Shown here: piece after piece, positions 50,970-60,588 of the stretch
Layout of the letters: each line of letters begins with the position of its first letter
How positions within the stretch are numbered: the first letter of the stretch is position 1
Assembly (NCBI RefSeq): GCF_030386795.1
Contig: NZ_JANUQM010000009.1
Span: 363,992 to 427,991, forward strand
Direction of reading: 5' to 3'
Length of the DNA: 64,000 nt
Source of the DNA: Streptomyces sp. S.PNR 29
GTDB taxonomy: Bacteria; Actinomycetota; Actinomycetes; Streptomycetales; Streptomycetaceae
Made by a program: the position numbers and the translations under genes
Notes under the pieces: model-generated
Databases searched by the model: none
Told to the model about the DNA's origin: nothing
What the model saw: the letters and a program-made list of their open reading frames with translations, nothing else

Positions 50970-53065
50970 GGGCGGTCCTCCTCGTGGGTCGGGCCCGGGG
51001 TGGTGACCGGCGGGGCCTGGTGGACGGCGAGGGCGGCGCGGACGGCGCTCTCCAGGGCGCCCTCGATCCAGGCGTGTTTGAGGGAGGTGTGCTCCCCGGC
51101 GAAGTGCACGGGGCCCTCGGGCCGGGAGACGTCCAGGTGAAAGCTGGTCATCTGGTGCGCGGTGTAGATGGCGGCCTCGCCGAAGGCGTACGGGTCGCGG
51201 GCCCAGCTCTTGGTGGCGCCGCGTCCGGTGAAGAACACCTCGATACGGCGGCCGTGCAGGGCCTGGAGGTTGCGCAGGGCGTAGACGTAGCGCTCCGCGC
51301 CGCGCATGGAGTCCCAGCGCGCGGCGTCGTCGGACCAGCAGTAGGAGGCGAGCACGACACCGCCGGTGCTGCCCTCGACCCGGTGCGAGGGGTAGTACAT
51401 GAACCGGTTGGGGTTGTCGGTGGCGGAGCCCCCTCCGAAGCAGTGGGTGGCGGGCCGGACGGCGGGGCCGCGCAGCGGCAGGGTGCTGTTGAGCCGGCGC
51501 ATCTCCTCGGTGACGCCGCTGTCCTTGACCGCGGCGCCGAGCAGCCCGGCCCGGAGCTCGGGCAGCGGCGGGACGGGGACGGCGGCGCCGTCGGGGAACA
51601 CGGGGACCTCGCGGGTGTCCGCTCCGGCCGGGACGGGATCGGGGCCGCCCCCGCCGCCCAGCCGGTAGTAGTCGTAGAGGCCCGGTGCGATGCGGTCGAG
51701 TTCGCCGCGCCAGTCGTCCTCGGTGAACTCCCACCACCGGTGGCTGAACTCCAGCAGCACCTTGGTGGCCTGGTCGTAGTGGGTCTCGATGATGGCGCGG
51801 CGCTTCTTGTACGACATCGAGGGGACGATCTCCACGAAGCGCAGGGCGGAGAACGGGACGGTGACGATCGCCAGGTCGGCCGTCCACAGGCGCGGCGGGG
51901 CCTGGGGATCGTTCTCGGCGACGGTCTGCACGGCCACGCCCCACCCCTCGGGTCCGACGACGCCGGTGCCCTCCGGGTCGGCGTCGCGGCTGGGGTCGTG
52001 GTACTCAAGGCGGATCATGCGGTGGCCGAGCCGCACCTCGTCGCGCAGGCCCTGGTGGAGGGCGTGGGGCAGGCGCCAGCTGCCACCGGGGATCTCCCAG
52101 TAGCGGGCGGTGGTGTTGATGTCGCTGCGGCTCAGGAAGCTGTGGAAGAAGGAGAGGTGCAGCCTCGAGGACATGTTCTCCAGGGTGCCGACGGCCTCGA
52201 TCGCCTCGTCGCTGAGCCCGGCGTAGTCGCGCAGGAAGCCGCCCATCGAGTAGCCGTCGAAGTCGCGGATCACCCGGGCCCAGCCCTCGACCCACTCGTC
52301 GAACGGCTTGTTGACGCGCTTGCCGTCGACGACGTCGGAGTAGTAGTCGCGCACGGCCTCCAGCGCGTCGTCGACCATCTTCACGACGGGAGCGCGGACC
52401 TCGTCGTCGGTGAGGTGGAAGCCCTCGTTGATCCGTTCGGGAGTGGTGGCGTAGTCGGCGCGCCGCACCTGGACGCGGTTGGCGCGGATCCAGGAGTTGC
52501 CGCGCTTGGCGGGTTCGCGGAAGCCGGGGCTGTCGTCTCCGTAGGTCCAGGTCCGGCCGGTGAACGAGGTGTACGTCACCGGGGGGACGGGGACGTCGGG
52601 TCCGCTGCCGGTGGAGGGGTCCACGTCCACGTTGTAGAACTGGCGGCGGCCGAGGCCCAGTTTGTCCACGAGGGCGAGGACGAGCGGGTGGAAGTCGGGC
52701 AGCCGCATGGCGCCGGCCTCGGCGTACTGGGCGGGGTCGTCGAACGGCTGGTCGTGCTTGGTGGCGCGGAAGGTCTTGATGCGTCCGCCGACGCGTCCGG
52801 CGTTGGCTTCGAGGATGGTGACGTCGTGTCCGGCGTCCTTGAGTAATCGGCCGGCCACGAGGCCGGCGATGCCGGCGCCGATGACGAGGATCTTCTTGCG
52901 CGGGTGGCGGGTGGGGCCGAGGCTGCCTGTGTCGATCAGGGTGTGGAGATAGTCGAGTTTGAGGTCCTTGCCGTCCGGTCCGACAAGAAGGAGTTCCCGG
53001 GCGAGCCTGAGACATGTCTGCCAGCGGGCACGCGTGGCGGAGTTGTCCCGTGGAATGTCCGTCAT
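50966..53065 (-). CDS. Flavin amine oxidase, L-amino-acid oxidase type
   Basis: This 699-aa protein has an FAD Rossmann motif (VIGAGIAGLVAGRLLKDAG, about 61-79) followed by EANAGRVGGRI. A substrate domain and a C-terminal FAD segment GPVHFAGEHTSLKHAWIEGALES complete it. Length and layout match Streptomyces L-glutamate/L-amino-acid oxidases, which release 2-oxoacid, NH3 and H2O2. There is no signal peptide. It is the first gene of the operon; a lower-GC 226-bp gap upstream (53066-53291) holds the promoter. Confidence 0.9.
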   Translation of the reverse strand: MTDIPRDNSATRARWQTCLRLARELLLVGPDGKDLKLDYLHTLIDTGSLGPTRHPRKKILVIGAGIAGLVAGRLLKDAGHDVTILEANAGRVGGRIKTFRATKHDQPFDDPAQYAEAGAMRLPDFHPLVLALVDKLGLGRRQFYNVDVDPSTGSGPDVPVPPVTYTSFTGRTWTYGDDSPGFREPAKRGNSWIRANRVQVRRADYATTPERINEGFHLTDDEVRAPVVKMVDDALEAVRDYYSDVVDGKRVNKPFDEWVEGWARVIRDFDGYSMGGFLRDYAGLSDEAIEAVGTLENMSSRLHLSFFHSFLSRSDINTTARYWEIPGGSWRLPHALHQGLRDEVRLGHRMIRLEYHDPSRDADPEGTGVVGPEGWGVAVQTVAENDPQAPPRLWTADLAIVTVPFSALRFVEIVPSMSYKKRRAIIETHYDQATKVLLEFSHRWWEFTEDDWRGELDRIAPGLYDYYRLGGGGGPDPVPAGADTREVPVFPDGAAVPVPPLPELRAGLLGAAVKDSGVTEEMRRLNSTLPLRGPAVRPATHCFGGGSATDNPNRFMYYPSHRVEGSTGGVVLASYCWSDDAARWDSMRGAERYVYALRNLQALHGRRIEVFFTGRGATKSWARDPYAFGEAAIYTAHQMTSFHLDVSRPEGPVHFAGEHTSLKHAWIEGALESAVRAALAVHQAPPVTTPGPTHEEDRP

Positions 53066-53291
53066 AGCTTGCGATCGTAGATATGGAGAAACGGTTTATT
53101 GGTTCCTCCGGAAAACAACGTCCTAAAAAAGCCGATAGCATTGCCCGACGGAATTTCGACTTGTTCATCTATTTCTCATGAGGACGGAAGTTCCGCCCGG
53201 GACGAAAGAGAAAGGGGAATGGAGCAGAATCGTTTTGGGAACCGTTGCCGGGGCGCCCCCGGTGCCGGGGGCGCCCGTTCCGGGGTGCGGG

Positions 53292-54491
53292 TCAGGCCGC
53301 CGTCTTGACCGCCGGGCCCGTGCTGACCGGCTGCCGAACGACGCGGCGGCGCCGGATCGGCATCCCGAACGTCGGGTTGGCGACGCTCCAGGCCGCGCCC
53401 TTGCAGACCAGTTCCTTGTAGACGGCGGCGAGCCGTCCGGTCAGGGCCGCCCGGACGGAGCGGTCGTCGGCGGTGACGTACTGGATCAGCCCTTCCCGGC
53501 GGCCCAGCGAGATGCACTGGTTGAAGTAGCGGATCGGCACGTTCGGGAGCTTCCCGCCGGTCAGGCGCGCCGCGATGGCTTCGGCGGCCTGCCACGCGGT
53601 GAAGCCGCCCGAGGCGCACGACATCCGCAGCGGCTTGTCGCCGTGGCCCATCGCCATGGCCGCGTCGCCGATGACGTACACGTCCGGATGCGAGACCGAG
53701 CGCATGGTCCGGTCGACCACGATCTGGCCGGTGTCGGCGACCTCCAGGGTGGTGGCCCGCGCGATGGGGTGGACGGCGAACCCGGTGGTCCACACGGTGA
53801 CCGCGGCCGGGACGGACGCGCCGTCGGCGAGGGTGACGTGGTCGGCCTCGACCGCGGTGACGGCGGCGTGCTCGTGCACCGTGATGCCGAGCTTGCCGAA
53901 GACCTTCCGCAGGTGCCCGCGCCCCTTGTCGGAGAGCCAGTCGCCGAGGCCGCCGCGGGCGGCGAGGGCGACGTCGAGGTCCGGGCGGGCCTCGGCGATC
54001 TCGGTCGCGGCCTCCAGGCCGGTGAGGCCACCGCCGACCACGACCACGGGCTGTCCGGCGTCCAGCCGGGCCAGGCGCTCGCGCAGCCGGAGCGCTCCGG
54101 GGCGACTGGCGATCTCGTGGGCGTACTCGGCGGTGCCCGGGACGCCCTGGTCGTTCCAGCCGCTGCCGAGGGCGTACACGAGGGTGTCGTACTCCAACGA
54201 CTCCTCGATGCCGCCGGCGTCGGTGACGGAGACCGTCTTGCGGTCGACGTCCACGCCGGTGACCTTGGCGAGCTTCAGTTCGACGCCGGTGCCCGCGAAC
54301 ATCTCGCCGAGCGGCCGGGGCCTGAGGTCCTGGCCGACCGCGAGCTGGTGCATCCGGACCCGCTCGACGAAGTCGGGCTCGGCGTTGACGACGGTGATGG
54401 CGACGTCTTCACGGTGCAGCCGCCTGGCGAGCCGCCCGGCGGCGACTGCTCCGGTGTATCCGGCTCCGAGGACGATGATGCGGTGCTGCAT
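53292..54491 (-). CDS. NAD(P)/FAD-dependent oxidoreductase (type II NADH dehydrogenase-like)
   Basis: This 399-aa protein has two dinucleotide motifs: FAD IIVLGAGYTGAVAAGRLARR at the N terminus and NAD VVVVGGGLTGLEAATEIAE (about residue 147). SHPDVYVIGDAAM, the second FAD contact, lies at about 270. No C-terminal membrane helix is obvious. AGGAG lies 7 nt upstream of ATG 54491. It lies downstream of the ECF41 sigma factor in the same direction and is its likely target. Confidence 0.92.
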   Translation of the reverse strand: MQHRIIVLGAGYTGAVAAGRLARRLHREDVAITVVNAEPDFVERVRMHQLAVGQDLRPRPLGEMFAGTGVELKLAKVTGVDVDRKTVSVTDAGGIEESLEYDTLVYALGSGWNDQGVPGTAEYAHEIASRPGALRLRERLARLDAGQPVVVVGGGLTGLEAATEIAEARPDLDVALAARGGLGDWLSDKGRGHLRKVFGKLGITVHEHAAVTAVEADHVTLADGASVPAAVTVWTTGFAVHPIARATTLEVADTGQIVVDRTMRSVSHPDVYVIGDAAMAMGHGDKPLRMSCASGGFTAWQAAEAIAARLTGGKLPNVPIRYFNQCISLGRREGLIQYVTADDRSVRAALTGRLAAVYKELVCKGAAWSVANPTFGMPIRRRRVVRQPVSTGPAVKTAA

Positions 54492-54612
54492 GTCTGACTC
54501 CTGCCTTGGGCGGATCCTGCGGATTCCGAGCGTGTTCGCCCCTTGAACCGGGCGGCCCGCCGTTTCCTGACAGGAACGCGATGTGAAGCACCTCACATCG
54601 GGGTCGGCAGGG

Positions 54613-55557
54613 TCAGAAGGCGTGGAGCAGGGGGTCTCCGTGGTCGGCGGCCGCCCACCGGCGGGTCGCGCGTTCGAGCTTGTCCGGGTTCACCTGGTTG
54701 CGGAACGCGGCGATGCCCTCGGCGGTGATCTCCAGGCACATGACGCCGATGACCTTGCCGTCCAGGACCGCCACGAGGGCGGGGTCGCCGTTGGCGGTCG
54801 TGGCGTAGACCTCGGGCGAGCCGCCGGCCAGGGCGCGCTTGGCCTTGCTCGGTTTGAACAGGCCGCGCATGAACTTCGCGACCGCGAGGGCGCCCTCGAA
54901 CGCCTTCGCGCGGGCCGGGACCTTCCCGCCGCCGTCGCCGACCGACACGGCGTCCTGGGTGAGCAGCCGTACGAGCGGCTCCGTCCGGCCGCTGGTGGCG
55001 GCCGCGAGGAACTCGTCGACGATCCGCCGGGCGGCGGCCTCGTCGATCTCGCGGCGGGCCTTGCCGTCCGCGACGTGCCTCCTGGCGCGGTGGAAGATCT
55101 GCTGGCTGGCGGCCTCGGTGAGGTCGAGGATCTCGGCGATCTCCCGGTGCGGGTAGTCGAAGGCCTCCCGCAGGACGTACACCGCCCGCTCGTTGGGGGT
55201 CAGGCGCTCCATGAGGACGAGGACCGCGTACGAGACCGACTCGCGCTGTTCGGCGGTGTCCGCCGGGCCGAGCATCGGGTCCCCGGCGAGCAGGGGCTCG
55301 GGGAGCCACTGGCCCACATAGGTCTCGCGCCGTGCGCGGGCCGAGGTGAGCTGGTTGAGGCACAGGTTGGTGAGGACCTTCGTCAGCCAGGCCTCGGGGA
55401 CCTCGATCCGGTCGACGTCGGCGGCCTGCCAGCGCAGGAACGTCTCCTGCACGGCGTCCTCCGCCTCGCTCGCGGAGCCGAGGAGGCGGTAGGCGATGGC
55501 CTCCAGGCGGGACCTGGAGGCCTCGAACCGGTCCACGTCGTGCACTGTCAGGTCCAT
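54613..55557 (-). CDS. ECF sigma factor, ECF41/SigJ type
   Basis: This 314-aa protein has sigma2 (about 8-75, AYRLLGSASEAEDAVQETFLRW), sigma4 (about 115-170, NERAVYVLREAFDYPHREIAEIL) and a C-terminal SnoaL-like domain (about 185-314). The DGGGKVPA signature of ECF41 lies in that domain. In ECF41 the C-terminal domain replaces a separate anti-sigma factor. These factors usually drive a neighbouring redox gene, here the flavoprotein at 53292. I chose ATG 55557. Confidence 0.93.
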   Translation of the reverse strand: MDLTVHDVDRFEASRSRLEAIAYRLLGSASEAEDAVQETFLRWQAADVDRIEVPEAWLTKVLTNLCLNQLTSARARRETYVGQWLPEPLLAGDPMLGPADTAEQRESVSYAVLVLMERLTPNERAVYVLREAFDYPHREIAEILDLTEAASQQIFHRARRHVADGKARREIDEAAARRIVDEFLAAATSGRTEPLVRLLTQDAVSVGDGGGKVPARAKAFEGALAVAKFMRGLFKPSKAKRALAGGSPEVYATTANGDPALVAVLDGKVIGVMCLEITAEGIAAFRNQVNPDKLERATRRWAAADHGDPLLHAF

Positions 55558-55638
55558 GGCCGCGATCCTAACTGTCACAGCCCCTTGGACCGCGGCGACC
55601 GGACCAGGAGACGGGGCGGCGGCTGGTATGACTGCTGC

Positions 55639-56013
55639 ATGCTGGAAGAAGCCGCTCAGTCAGCGATCGACATGTTCCTCTCCGCGTTCAATGCCTCGGA
55701 CGACGGCTACGTGACCGCACTGCTCTCCCAGGCTCTCACCTCCGACGTGGTGTTCTGGGGCCCGCTGGGCCGGAGCGAGGGAGTGGAGGCAGTCGAACGG
55801 TTCGTGCTGGACATCCGCCGCCACCCGGCCGGCGCCGGCACGATGGTCCGCTGCTCGGCCGTGGACATGCCGGGCGAGTGGGCCCGCTATCAGTGGGTGT
55901 TCACCACGCCGGACGGAGGCCCACGCCTGGCGGGAACGGACGTGGTCCACCTGCGGAAGAACCGCATCGACCAGATCATCGTCTTCGCCGGAGACATCGA
56001 GCCGGCTCCCTGA
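55639..56013 (+). CDS. SnoaL/NTF2-like protein
   Basis: This 124-aa protein has the NTF2 cone fold: AIDMFLSAFNASDDGYV, DVVFWGPLGRSEGVEAVERFV and VVHLRKNRIDQIIVFAGD. It may be an enzyme or a binding protein; no active-site pair is certain. It is divergent from the ECF41 sigma factor by 81 bp and may share its promoter region. Confidence 0.88.
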   Translation: MLEEAAQSAIDMFLSAFNASDDGYVTALLSQALTSDVVFWGPLGRSEGVEAVERFVLDIRRHPAGAGTMVRCSAVDMPGEWARYQWVFTTPDGGPRLAGTDVVHLRKNRIDQIIVFAGDIEPAP

Positions 56014-56055
56014 CCAGCGCGCGTCTCGGGGCGGGGAGACGTGGGCGGCGTGCCG

Positions 56056-57279
56056 TCAGCTCCGCTGGAAGAACTCCACCTCCGCCAGGGCCAGGTGACG
56101 GCCCGAGGACAGGCCGGCGGGCGAGTGCAGGACCAGGCGTACCGTCTTCGCGTCGCTGACCCCGGTGGGGAACGTCTGCGGGCCTGGTTTGTCGCTGAGG
56201 GTGAGCTCCTTGCGGTGCCTCTCGCCGTCCTGCGTCGTCACCTCCAGGTCCAGCCGGAGCGCGCGTCCCTGGCGGGCGTAGTCCTCCGGAGACGCGGACG
56301 CTCCGTTGGTGATGATCAGGTCGAGCAGCCGGAACGGCTTGCGGAAGGTGTAGGTCACCGAAGCGCCCGGCGCGGGCGCACCCCAGTAGCTGTTGCTGAG
56401 CCCGTCCGTGGTGTTGGCCGCCGGGTGCCGCGGGACATCGCCGCTCGCCTCGATGTCCACCGGTGTCACGGGCTTGGCCTTGCCCAGTTTGTCCCGGGTG
56501 TCCTCGATCAAGGCGCGTCCGGCCGGCAACAGCAGAAGGCCGCCCGCGCACAGAGCCGCCACCACGGCCAGGACGACCAGGAGACGCGCCACCCTGCCGG
56601 AGCTCGCCCGCACCCGGCGGCGCAGCGGCCACACGGTCCGCCACCACGGCAGCGGGGCGGGCTTCGCGGCGGGATGCAGCGCCGTCGCGCAGCGCCGGCA
56701 GAACCGGCGGTCCGGCGGGTTGGCCGTGCCGCAGGCGGGGCAGGGCACCCCCGCCTCTTCGTCCGGCACCTCCACGGGGCGTACGACGGGGCGCGGGGCC
56801 ACCGGCTTCGCGGGGCGTACGGGTACCGGGTCCACCGCCGGCTCCTCGGGGGCCGGGGTCGCCGGGCGCCGAGGGCCCGGAATGCGCACCGACGGTGTGG
56901 CCGGGGCCTGCGGTGGCCGTGCCTCCGTCGCGGATGCGGCGGGCCCGGACCCGGCAGGGTCCGGGCGGTGCGTGGGAGCCGGGGGCTCGGTGCGGACATC
57001 GCCGGGTCGGGTCTCCGGCTCAGGGCCGGTCTCCGCCTGGCCGGGGGCGACGCCGGGATCCTCGTCGCTGTGGTCGGGCGCAGCGGAGGCGGGCTCGTCC
57101 GCCGGGGTCGATGCGGGCGCCGGGGTGGCGTCCGGCGGGGTGGGGTCCGGTGGATCCGGGGGCGCCGAGGGCGTACTCGCGGCCGGTGTGGTGTCCGACC
57201 AGCCCAAGTACGCCCCGCAGTTGCCGCAGAAGTCGTCCGTGGAGCCGTTGGACGCCCCGCACGCGGGACACGCGCGCAT
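56056..57279 (-). CDS. Membrane zinc-ribbon protein with C-terminal glycan-binding domain (eCIS-linked)
   Basis: This 407-aa protein has two zinc ribbons: CPACG...CGNCG at residues 4-22, and CPACG...CRRC after a 150-residue Pro/Ala linker. A membrane helix follows (VARLLVVLAVVAALCAGGLLLL), then a discoidin-like NADase-type glycan-binding domain (about 275-407, NTTDGLSNSYWGAP to ALAEVEFFQRS). The start lies 4 bp after the tail protein stop, so it belongs to the injection-system operon. It may tether or position the particle at the membrane. Confidence 0.88.
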   Translation of the reverse strand: MRACPACGASNGSTDDFCGNCGAYLGWSDTTPAASTPSAPPDPPDPTPPDATPAPASTPADEPASAAPDHSDEDPGVAPGQAETGPEPETRPGDVRTEPPAPTHRPDPAGSGPAASATEARPPQAPATPSVRIPGPRRPATPAPEEPAVDPVPVRPAKPVAPRPVVRPVEVPDEEAGVPCPACGTANPPDRRFCRRCATALHPAAKPAPLPWWRTVWPLRRRVRASSGRVARLLVVLAVVAALCAGGLLLLPAGRALIEDTRDKLGKAKPVTPVDIEASGDVPRHPAANTTDGLSNSYWGAPAPGASVTYTFRKPFRLLDLIITNGASASPEDYARQGRALRLDLEVTTQDGERHRKELTLSDKPGPQTFPTGVSDAKTVRLVLHSPAGLSSGRHLALAEVEFFQRS

Positions 57280-57283
57280 GGCG

Positions 57284-57847
57284 TCACCTCCCTTCGTCGG
57301 CGGGCGGGCCGGGCAGTACCTCCACCCGGCAGACGGTGTGCACCGGGCACATGGCCCGGACGATCTCGCGGACCCGGTCCTCGTCCACCCGCCCCGCGCG
57401 GCCCGGCCACACCCGGACCAGGGTTTCGTCAGGGAGCTCCGGCGGCAGGTCGGCGCCGGCGGTGCGCGACCACGCCGCGCCTCCGTCCCCGGTCACCTCG
57501 GCATGCACGCCGAGCGCGAGCCGCAGCCCCTCGACCAGTCCGTACCCGGTGCCGCGCCACCGGTGCAGCTCCACCGCGCGGACCACCGCGTCGCGGCGCA
57601 GTTCCGCGGGCCGGTGCGGGTCGTGGGCAGCGCCCACCCAGGACGCCAGCCAGGCCAGGAAGTCGGTCGGAGTCACCCGGGGGTCCAGGTAGGCGTGCAG
57701 GTTGTCGAGGGTCGCGAACACCGGGGCGAGGACGACGTCGAGACCCGCGGTGAACCGCTGTGCGAAGTCGTCGTCGGCGTACAGGGCGGGCAGTTGCTCG
57801 CCGATCGGGTACCTGCTCGGCAGGCCGGGCACGGCGGCTCGGCTCAT
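57284..57847 (-). CDS. Phage tail protein I-like baseplate protein
   Basis: This 187-aa protein starts MSRAAVPGLPSRYPIGEQLP and contains DPRVTPTDFLAWLASWVG and ELHRWRGTGYGLVEGLRLAL, the pattern of P2 gpI-like tail proteins in contractile injection systems. It joins the baseplate to J-type wedges. The ATG at 57847 overlaps the gpJ stop by 4 bp. Confidence 0.92.
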   Translation of the reverse strand: MSRAAVPGLPSRYPIGEQLPALYADDDFAQRFTAGLDVVLAPVFATLDNLHAYLDPRVTPTDFLAWLASWVGAAHDPHRPAELRRDAVVRAVELHRWRGTGYGLVEGLRLALGVHAEVTGDGGAAWSRTAGADLPPELPDETLVRVWPGRAGRVDEDRVREIVRAMCPVHTVCRVEVLPGPPADEGR

Positions 57848-59805
57848 CCCCGGGCCTCCGGATCCACGGCCGTGACGACCACCTGGTGCTGGTAGGAGAA
57901 GACCAGCGCGCCCGCGGCGACATCGATACGGTCCGACGGCGCGCCGCGTCGCCCGGTGATCGGGTCGGCGGCGAACAGCCGGACCTCCTCCACCAGCGCG
58001 TCGCCGGTGGCGCGTTGCAGCACGCCGAACACCTCTCCGTACTGCACCGGCCGCCCGAACGGCCACCCGGTGCCGTCCGGGCCACCGTGCAGCGGGTTGA
58101 GGTGCCGGAACAGCGCGGCGAGTGCCGCGTCGCGCACCCGGTCGGTGTCGCCCGGCGCCGCCGTGAGCCGGGCCACGACGGTGATGCCCTGGTAGGCCGG
58201 CGGTTCCACCACGAGGCGGGTGCCGATCAGGCGTCGCTTGTCAAGGCTCTCGGTGATCGCCCGGAGCACCTGGTCCGAGGGGATCAGCTGCTCGAAGCGG
58301 AGCCGGTCGTCCCCCTCGTCGGCCACCGCGTCCGGCACCACCAGGACCCGCACCGCGCCCGCGCCGTCCGCGGCGGGCAGACAGCGGACCCGGCGCACCG
58401 AGGGCGCCGCCTGACGGCTGATGATCTCGTAGTCCTCGGCGGTGACCGCGCGCTCCTGCATCCGCAGCGCGTCCGGCGCCCGCAGCTTGGCGTTGGCGAC
58501 GGTCTCCCCCGCGACACCGCCGCGCGCCGCCTCCCGGTTGACGACCCGCGCCACGTACGGGACGGAGCTGCGCAGCACGGAGATCGCGCCGCGGGCGACG
58601 TTGCCCGCCGGTCCGCCGCCGGTGCGGTAGCGGGCCACCCGCACCTGGGCGCCCTTGGGCGGCACGGCGCCGCACTGCCGCAGCGTGCCGTCCGGCTCGC
58701 GCAGCGCCGGGGCGAAGCCGAACTCGCCGGTGGTGGCGTCCACGCGGACGTGCCGGTCGGCGGGCCCGGAGCGGCCGAAGTGCTCCACCACCTCCCACCG
58801 CTGCCATCCCTCGTCCGAGGACACCTCGACCACGGGAGGTTCGCCGTCGAGCAGGACGGGCGGGCGGCCGATCCGGAACGTCTGCCCCGCGACCCCCTCC
58901 GAGGTGCCGAGCGGCACGTCGGTCACGGTCTCGGCGTGCTCGACGGACATGGTGCCGCCCACGGTGAACACGGCCGCCTCACGCACCGTCGGGGACTCCG
59001 AGTAGAACGGCTGGCCCGGCTCCGCCTCGGTGACCCGGCAGCGCAGCCAGCCGGCCCGGGCCCCGCCGATCACCGACGCCGTGTGCCCGGCCGGCACGTA
59101 CACGATGACCTCGCCGGGCCGGTTCAGGCCACCGGTGGTGTCCGTGCCGGTCTCGCACACCTGCCAGCCGCCGCCGGTCCACGCCTCCCACACCAGCGGG
59201 GGCTGGCGCGGATCGACGCCGATGCCCTCCACGCGGCTGTCCAGGCGCACCGCGACGACGCAGCGCGGTACCGCCGTCGGCAGGCCGAACAGCAGCGCGT
59301 CGCCCGGCTCCGGTGCCGCCTGGAAGCAGGGGACGTCGCGGCCCTCGGCGAGCGTCCTGGTCCGGTCGGTCTGTTCACCGGTGCGGGGCGCGGTCACCAG
59401 CCGCGTCAACTCGCTGGGCACGATGCGCAGTTCCTCGGCGGTCGTGAACACCACGGCCTCGTCGCTCTCGCCGCGTGCGGTGGTCACCTCGGTGCCCGCG
59501 GGCAGCGTCACCGTGTCGGGCTGCGGCGCCGACAGCCAGAAGTCGACGTCGGCCCGGGCCGCGGCCGGCGGGAACAGCCGGATGCCCAACAGGTCGAGGA
59601 ACGCGGTGTAGTTCTTGTCCGGGACCCGGTTCAGCCGGTACAGCAACTGGTCCACGAGGTAGGCGAACGTCTCGATCAGGGTGACGCCCGGGTCGGAGAC
59701 GTTGTGGTCGGTCCACTCCGGGGCGCGCTGCTGCACGTACCGCTTCGCCTCGTCGACGAGCTGCTGGAACCGCCGGTCGTCCAGGTTGGGGGAGGGCAGG
59801 GCCAT
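57844..59805 (-). CDS. Baseplate J-like protein
   Basis: This 653-aa protein is a putative baseplate wedge of the injection system. The N terminus has APEWTDHNVSDPGVTLIETFAYLVDQLLYRLNRVP, the gpJ/gp6 signature. The C-terminal half includes ERAVTAEDYEIISRQAAP and GEVFGVLQRATGDALVEEV. The start at 59805 overlaps the gp25 stop (TGATG). Confidence 0.94.
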   Translation of the reverse strand: MALPSPNLDDRRFQQLVDEAKRYVQQRAPEWTDHNVSDPGVTLIETFAYLVDQLLYRLNRVPDKNYTAFLDLLGIRLFPPAAARADVDFWLSAPQPDTVTLPAGTEVTTARGESDEAVVFTTAEELRIVPSELTRLVTAPRTGEQTDRTRTLAEGRDVPCFQAAPEPGDALLFGLPTAVPRCVVAVRLDSRVEGIGVDPRQPPLVWEAWTGGGWQVCETGTDTTGGLNRPGEVIVYVPAGHTASVIGGARAGWLRCRVTEAEPGQPFYSESPTVREAAVFTVGGTMSVEHAETVTDVPLGTSEGVAGQTFRIGRPPVLLDGEPPVVEVSSDEGWQRWEVVEHFGRSGPADRHVRVDATTGEFGFAPALREPDGTLRQCGAVPPKGAQVRVARYRTGGGPAGNVARGAISVLRSSVPYVARVVNREAARGGVAGETVANAKLRAPDALRMQERAVTAEDYEIISRQAAPSVRRVRCLPAADGAGAVRVLVVPDAVADEGDDRLRFEQLIPSDQVLRAITESLDKRRLIGTRLVVEPPAYQGITVVARLTAAPGDTDRVRDAALAALFRHLNPLHGGPDGTGWPFGRPVQYGEVFGVLQRATGDALVEEVRLFAADPITGRRGAPSDRIDVAAGALVFSYQHQVVVTAVDPEARG

Positions 59806-60227
59806 CAGTCGGCGCCCCATTCCTCGGCCCCCTCGTCGGAGGGGATCGTGTAGAAGGGAAAGACCAGGTTTCGCCGGTCGTTGGTGGAACGCACCGTGTA
59901 GTGCACGTCGATGTAGAGCGTGCCGGCCTCGACGGCGTCGAAGGCCACCACCACGTCGTCCACCGCGATGCGCGGTTCCCACCGCTCCAGGGCCTCGCGC
60001 ACCTGCTGCGCGACGCGTCCGGCGGTGGCGCCGTCGCCGGGGGCGAAGACGTAGTCGTGGATACCGCAGCCGAACTCGGGGCGCATGGGGCGCTCGCCGG
60101 GCGCGGTGCCGAGTACGAGGCGGATCGCCTCCTCGATCTCCCGGTGCCGTTCGACCATGGCGATCCCGCCGGTCGGCCCGACCCGCAGCGGGAACGCCCA
60201 GCCGCGGCCGATGAACCTCTCGCTCAT
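59805..60227 (-). CDS. T4 gp25-like baseplate wedge protein
   Basis: This 140-aa protein starts MSERFIGRGWAFPL. It contains REIEEAIRLVLGTAPGERPMRPEFGCGIHDYVF, the gp25/GPW signature, in which EFGCGI and EPRI motifs organise the wedge. Its start is coupled to the PAAR stop (TGATG). Confidence 0.95.
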   Translation of the reverse strand: MSERFIGRGWAFPLRVGPTGGIAMVERHREIEEAIRLVLGTAPGERPMRPEFGCGIHDYVFAPGDGATAGRVAQQVREALERWEPRIAVDDVVVAFDAVEAGTLYIDVHYTVRSTNDRRNLVFPFYTIPSDEGAEEWGAD

Positions 60228-60544
60228 CACACGCCGCCGATCAGGACGTTCGGTGCGCCGGTCAGGATCATCGCGCCGCACGCGGACTGGTCGCGGGCCC
60301 GCGCGGCCGGCAACCCGCCGATGAGCACCTGGCCGGAGGCGAGCGCCGCCGGGTTCGGCAGGATCACGTTGGCCGGCCCCGTGGCCGCGTGCGGTGGCAT
60401 CGGGCAGACGTGCAGGCTGCCCACGACGGCGGCGGGGCGGCCGCCGATCAGCACGGTCGCCACCCGCGCGGCGGCGCCCGGCGGCGGGGTGGTGATCCGA
60501 CCGCCGTGGTTGGTGGGGTCACCGGTACGGGCTGCGGCTGGCAT
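60227..60544 (-). CDS. PAAR-domain spike tip protein
   Basis: This 105-aa protein has repeating glycine turns: VLIGGRPAAVVGS, CPMPPHA, VLIGGLPAARARDQS and NVLIGGV. His/Cys residues (GSLHVCPMPPHA, SACGA) fit the metal-bound tip of PAAR proteins. It caps the VgrG spike. It carries no toxin extension. Confidence 0.94.
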   Translation of the reverse strand: MPAAARTGDPTNHGGRITTPPPGAAARVATVLIGGRPAAVVGSLHVCPMPPHAATGPANVILPNPAALASGQVLIGGLPAARARDQSACGAMILTGAPNVLIGGV

Positions 60545-60588
60545 GCGGTGGTTGCTCCTTACGGACGGTCGGGGACGGCGGACAGGGG

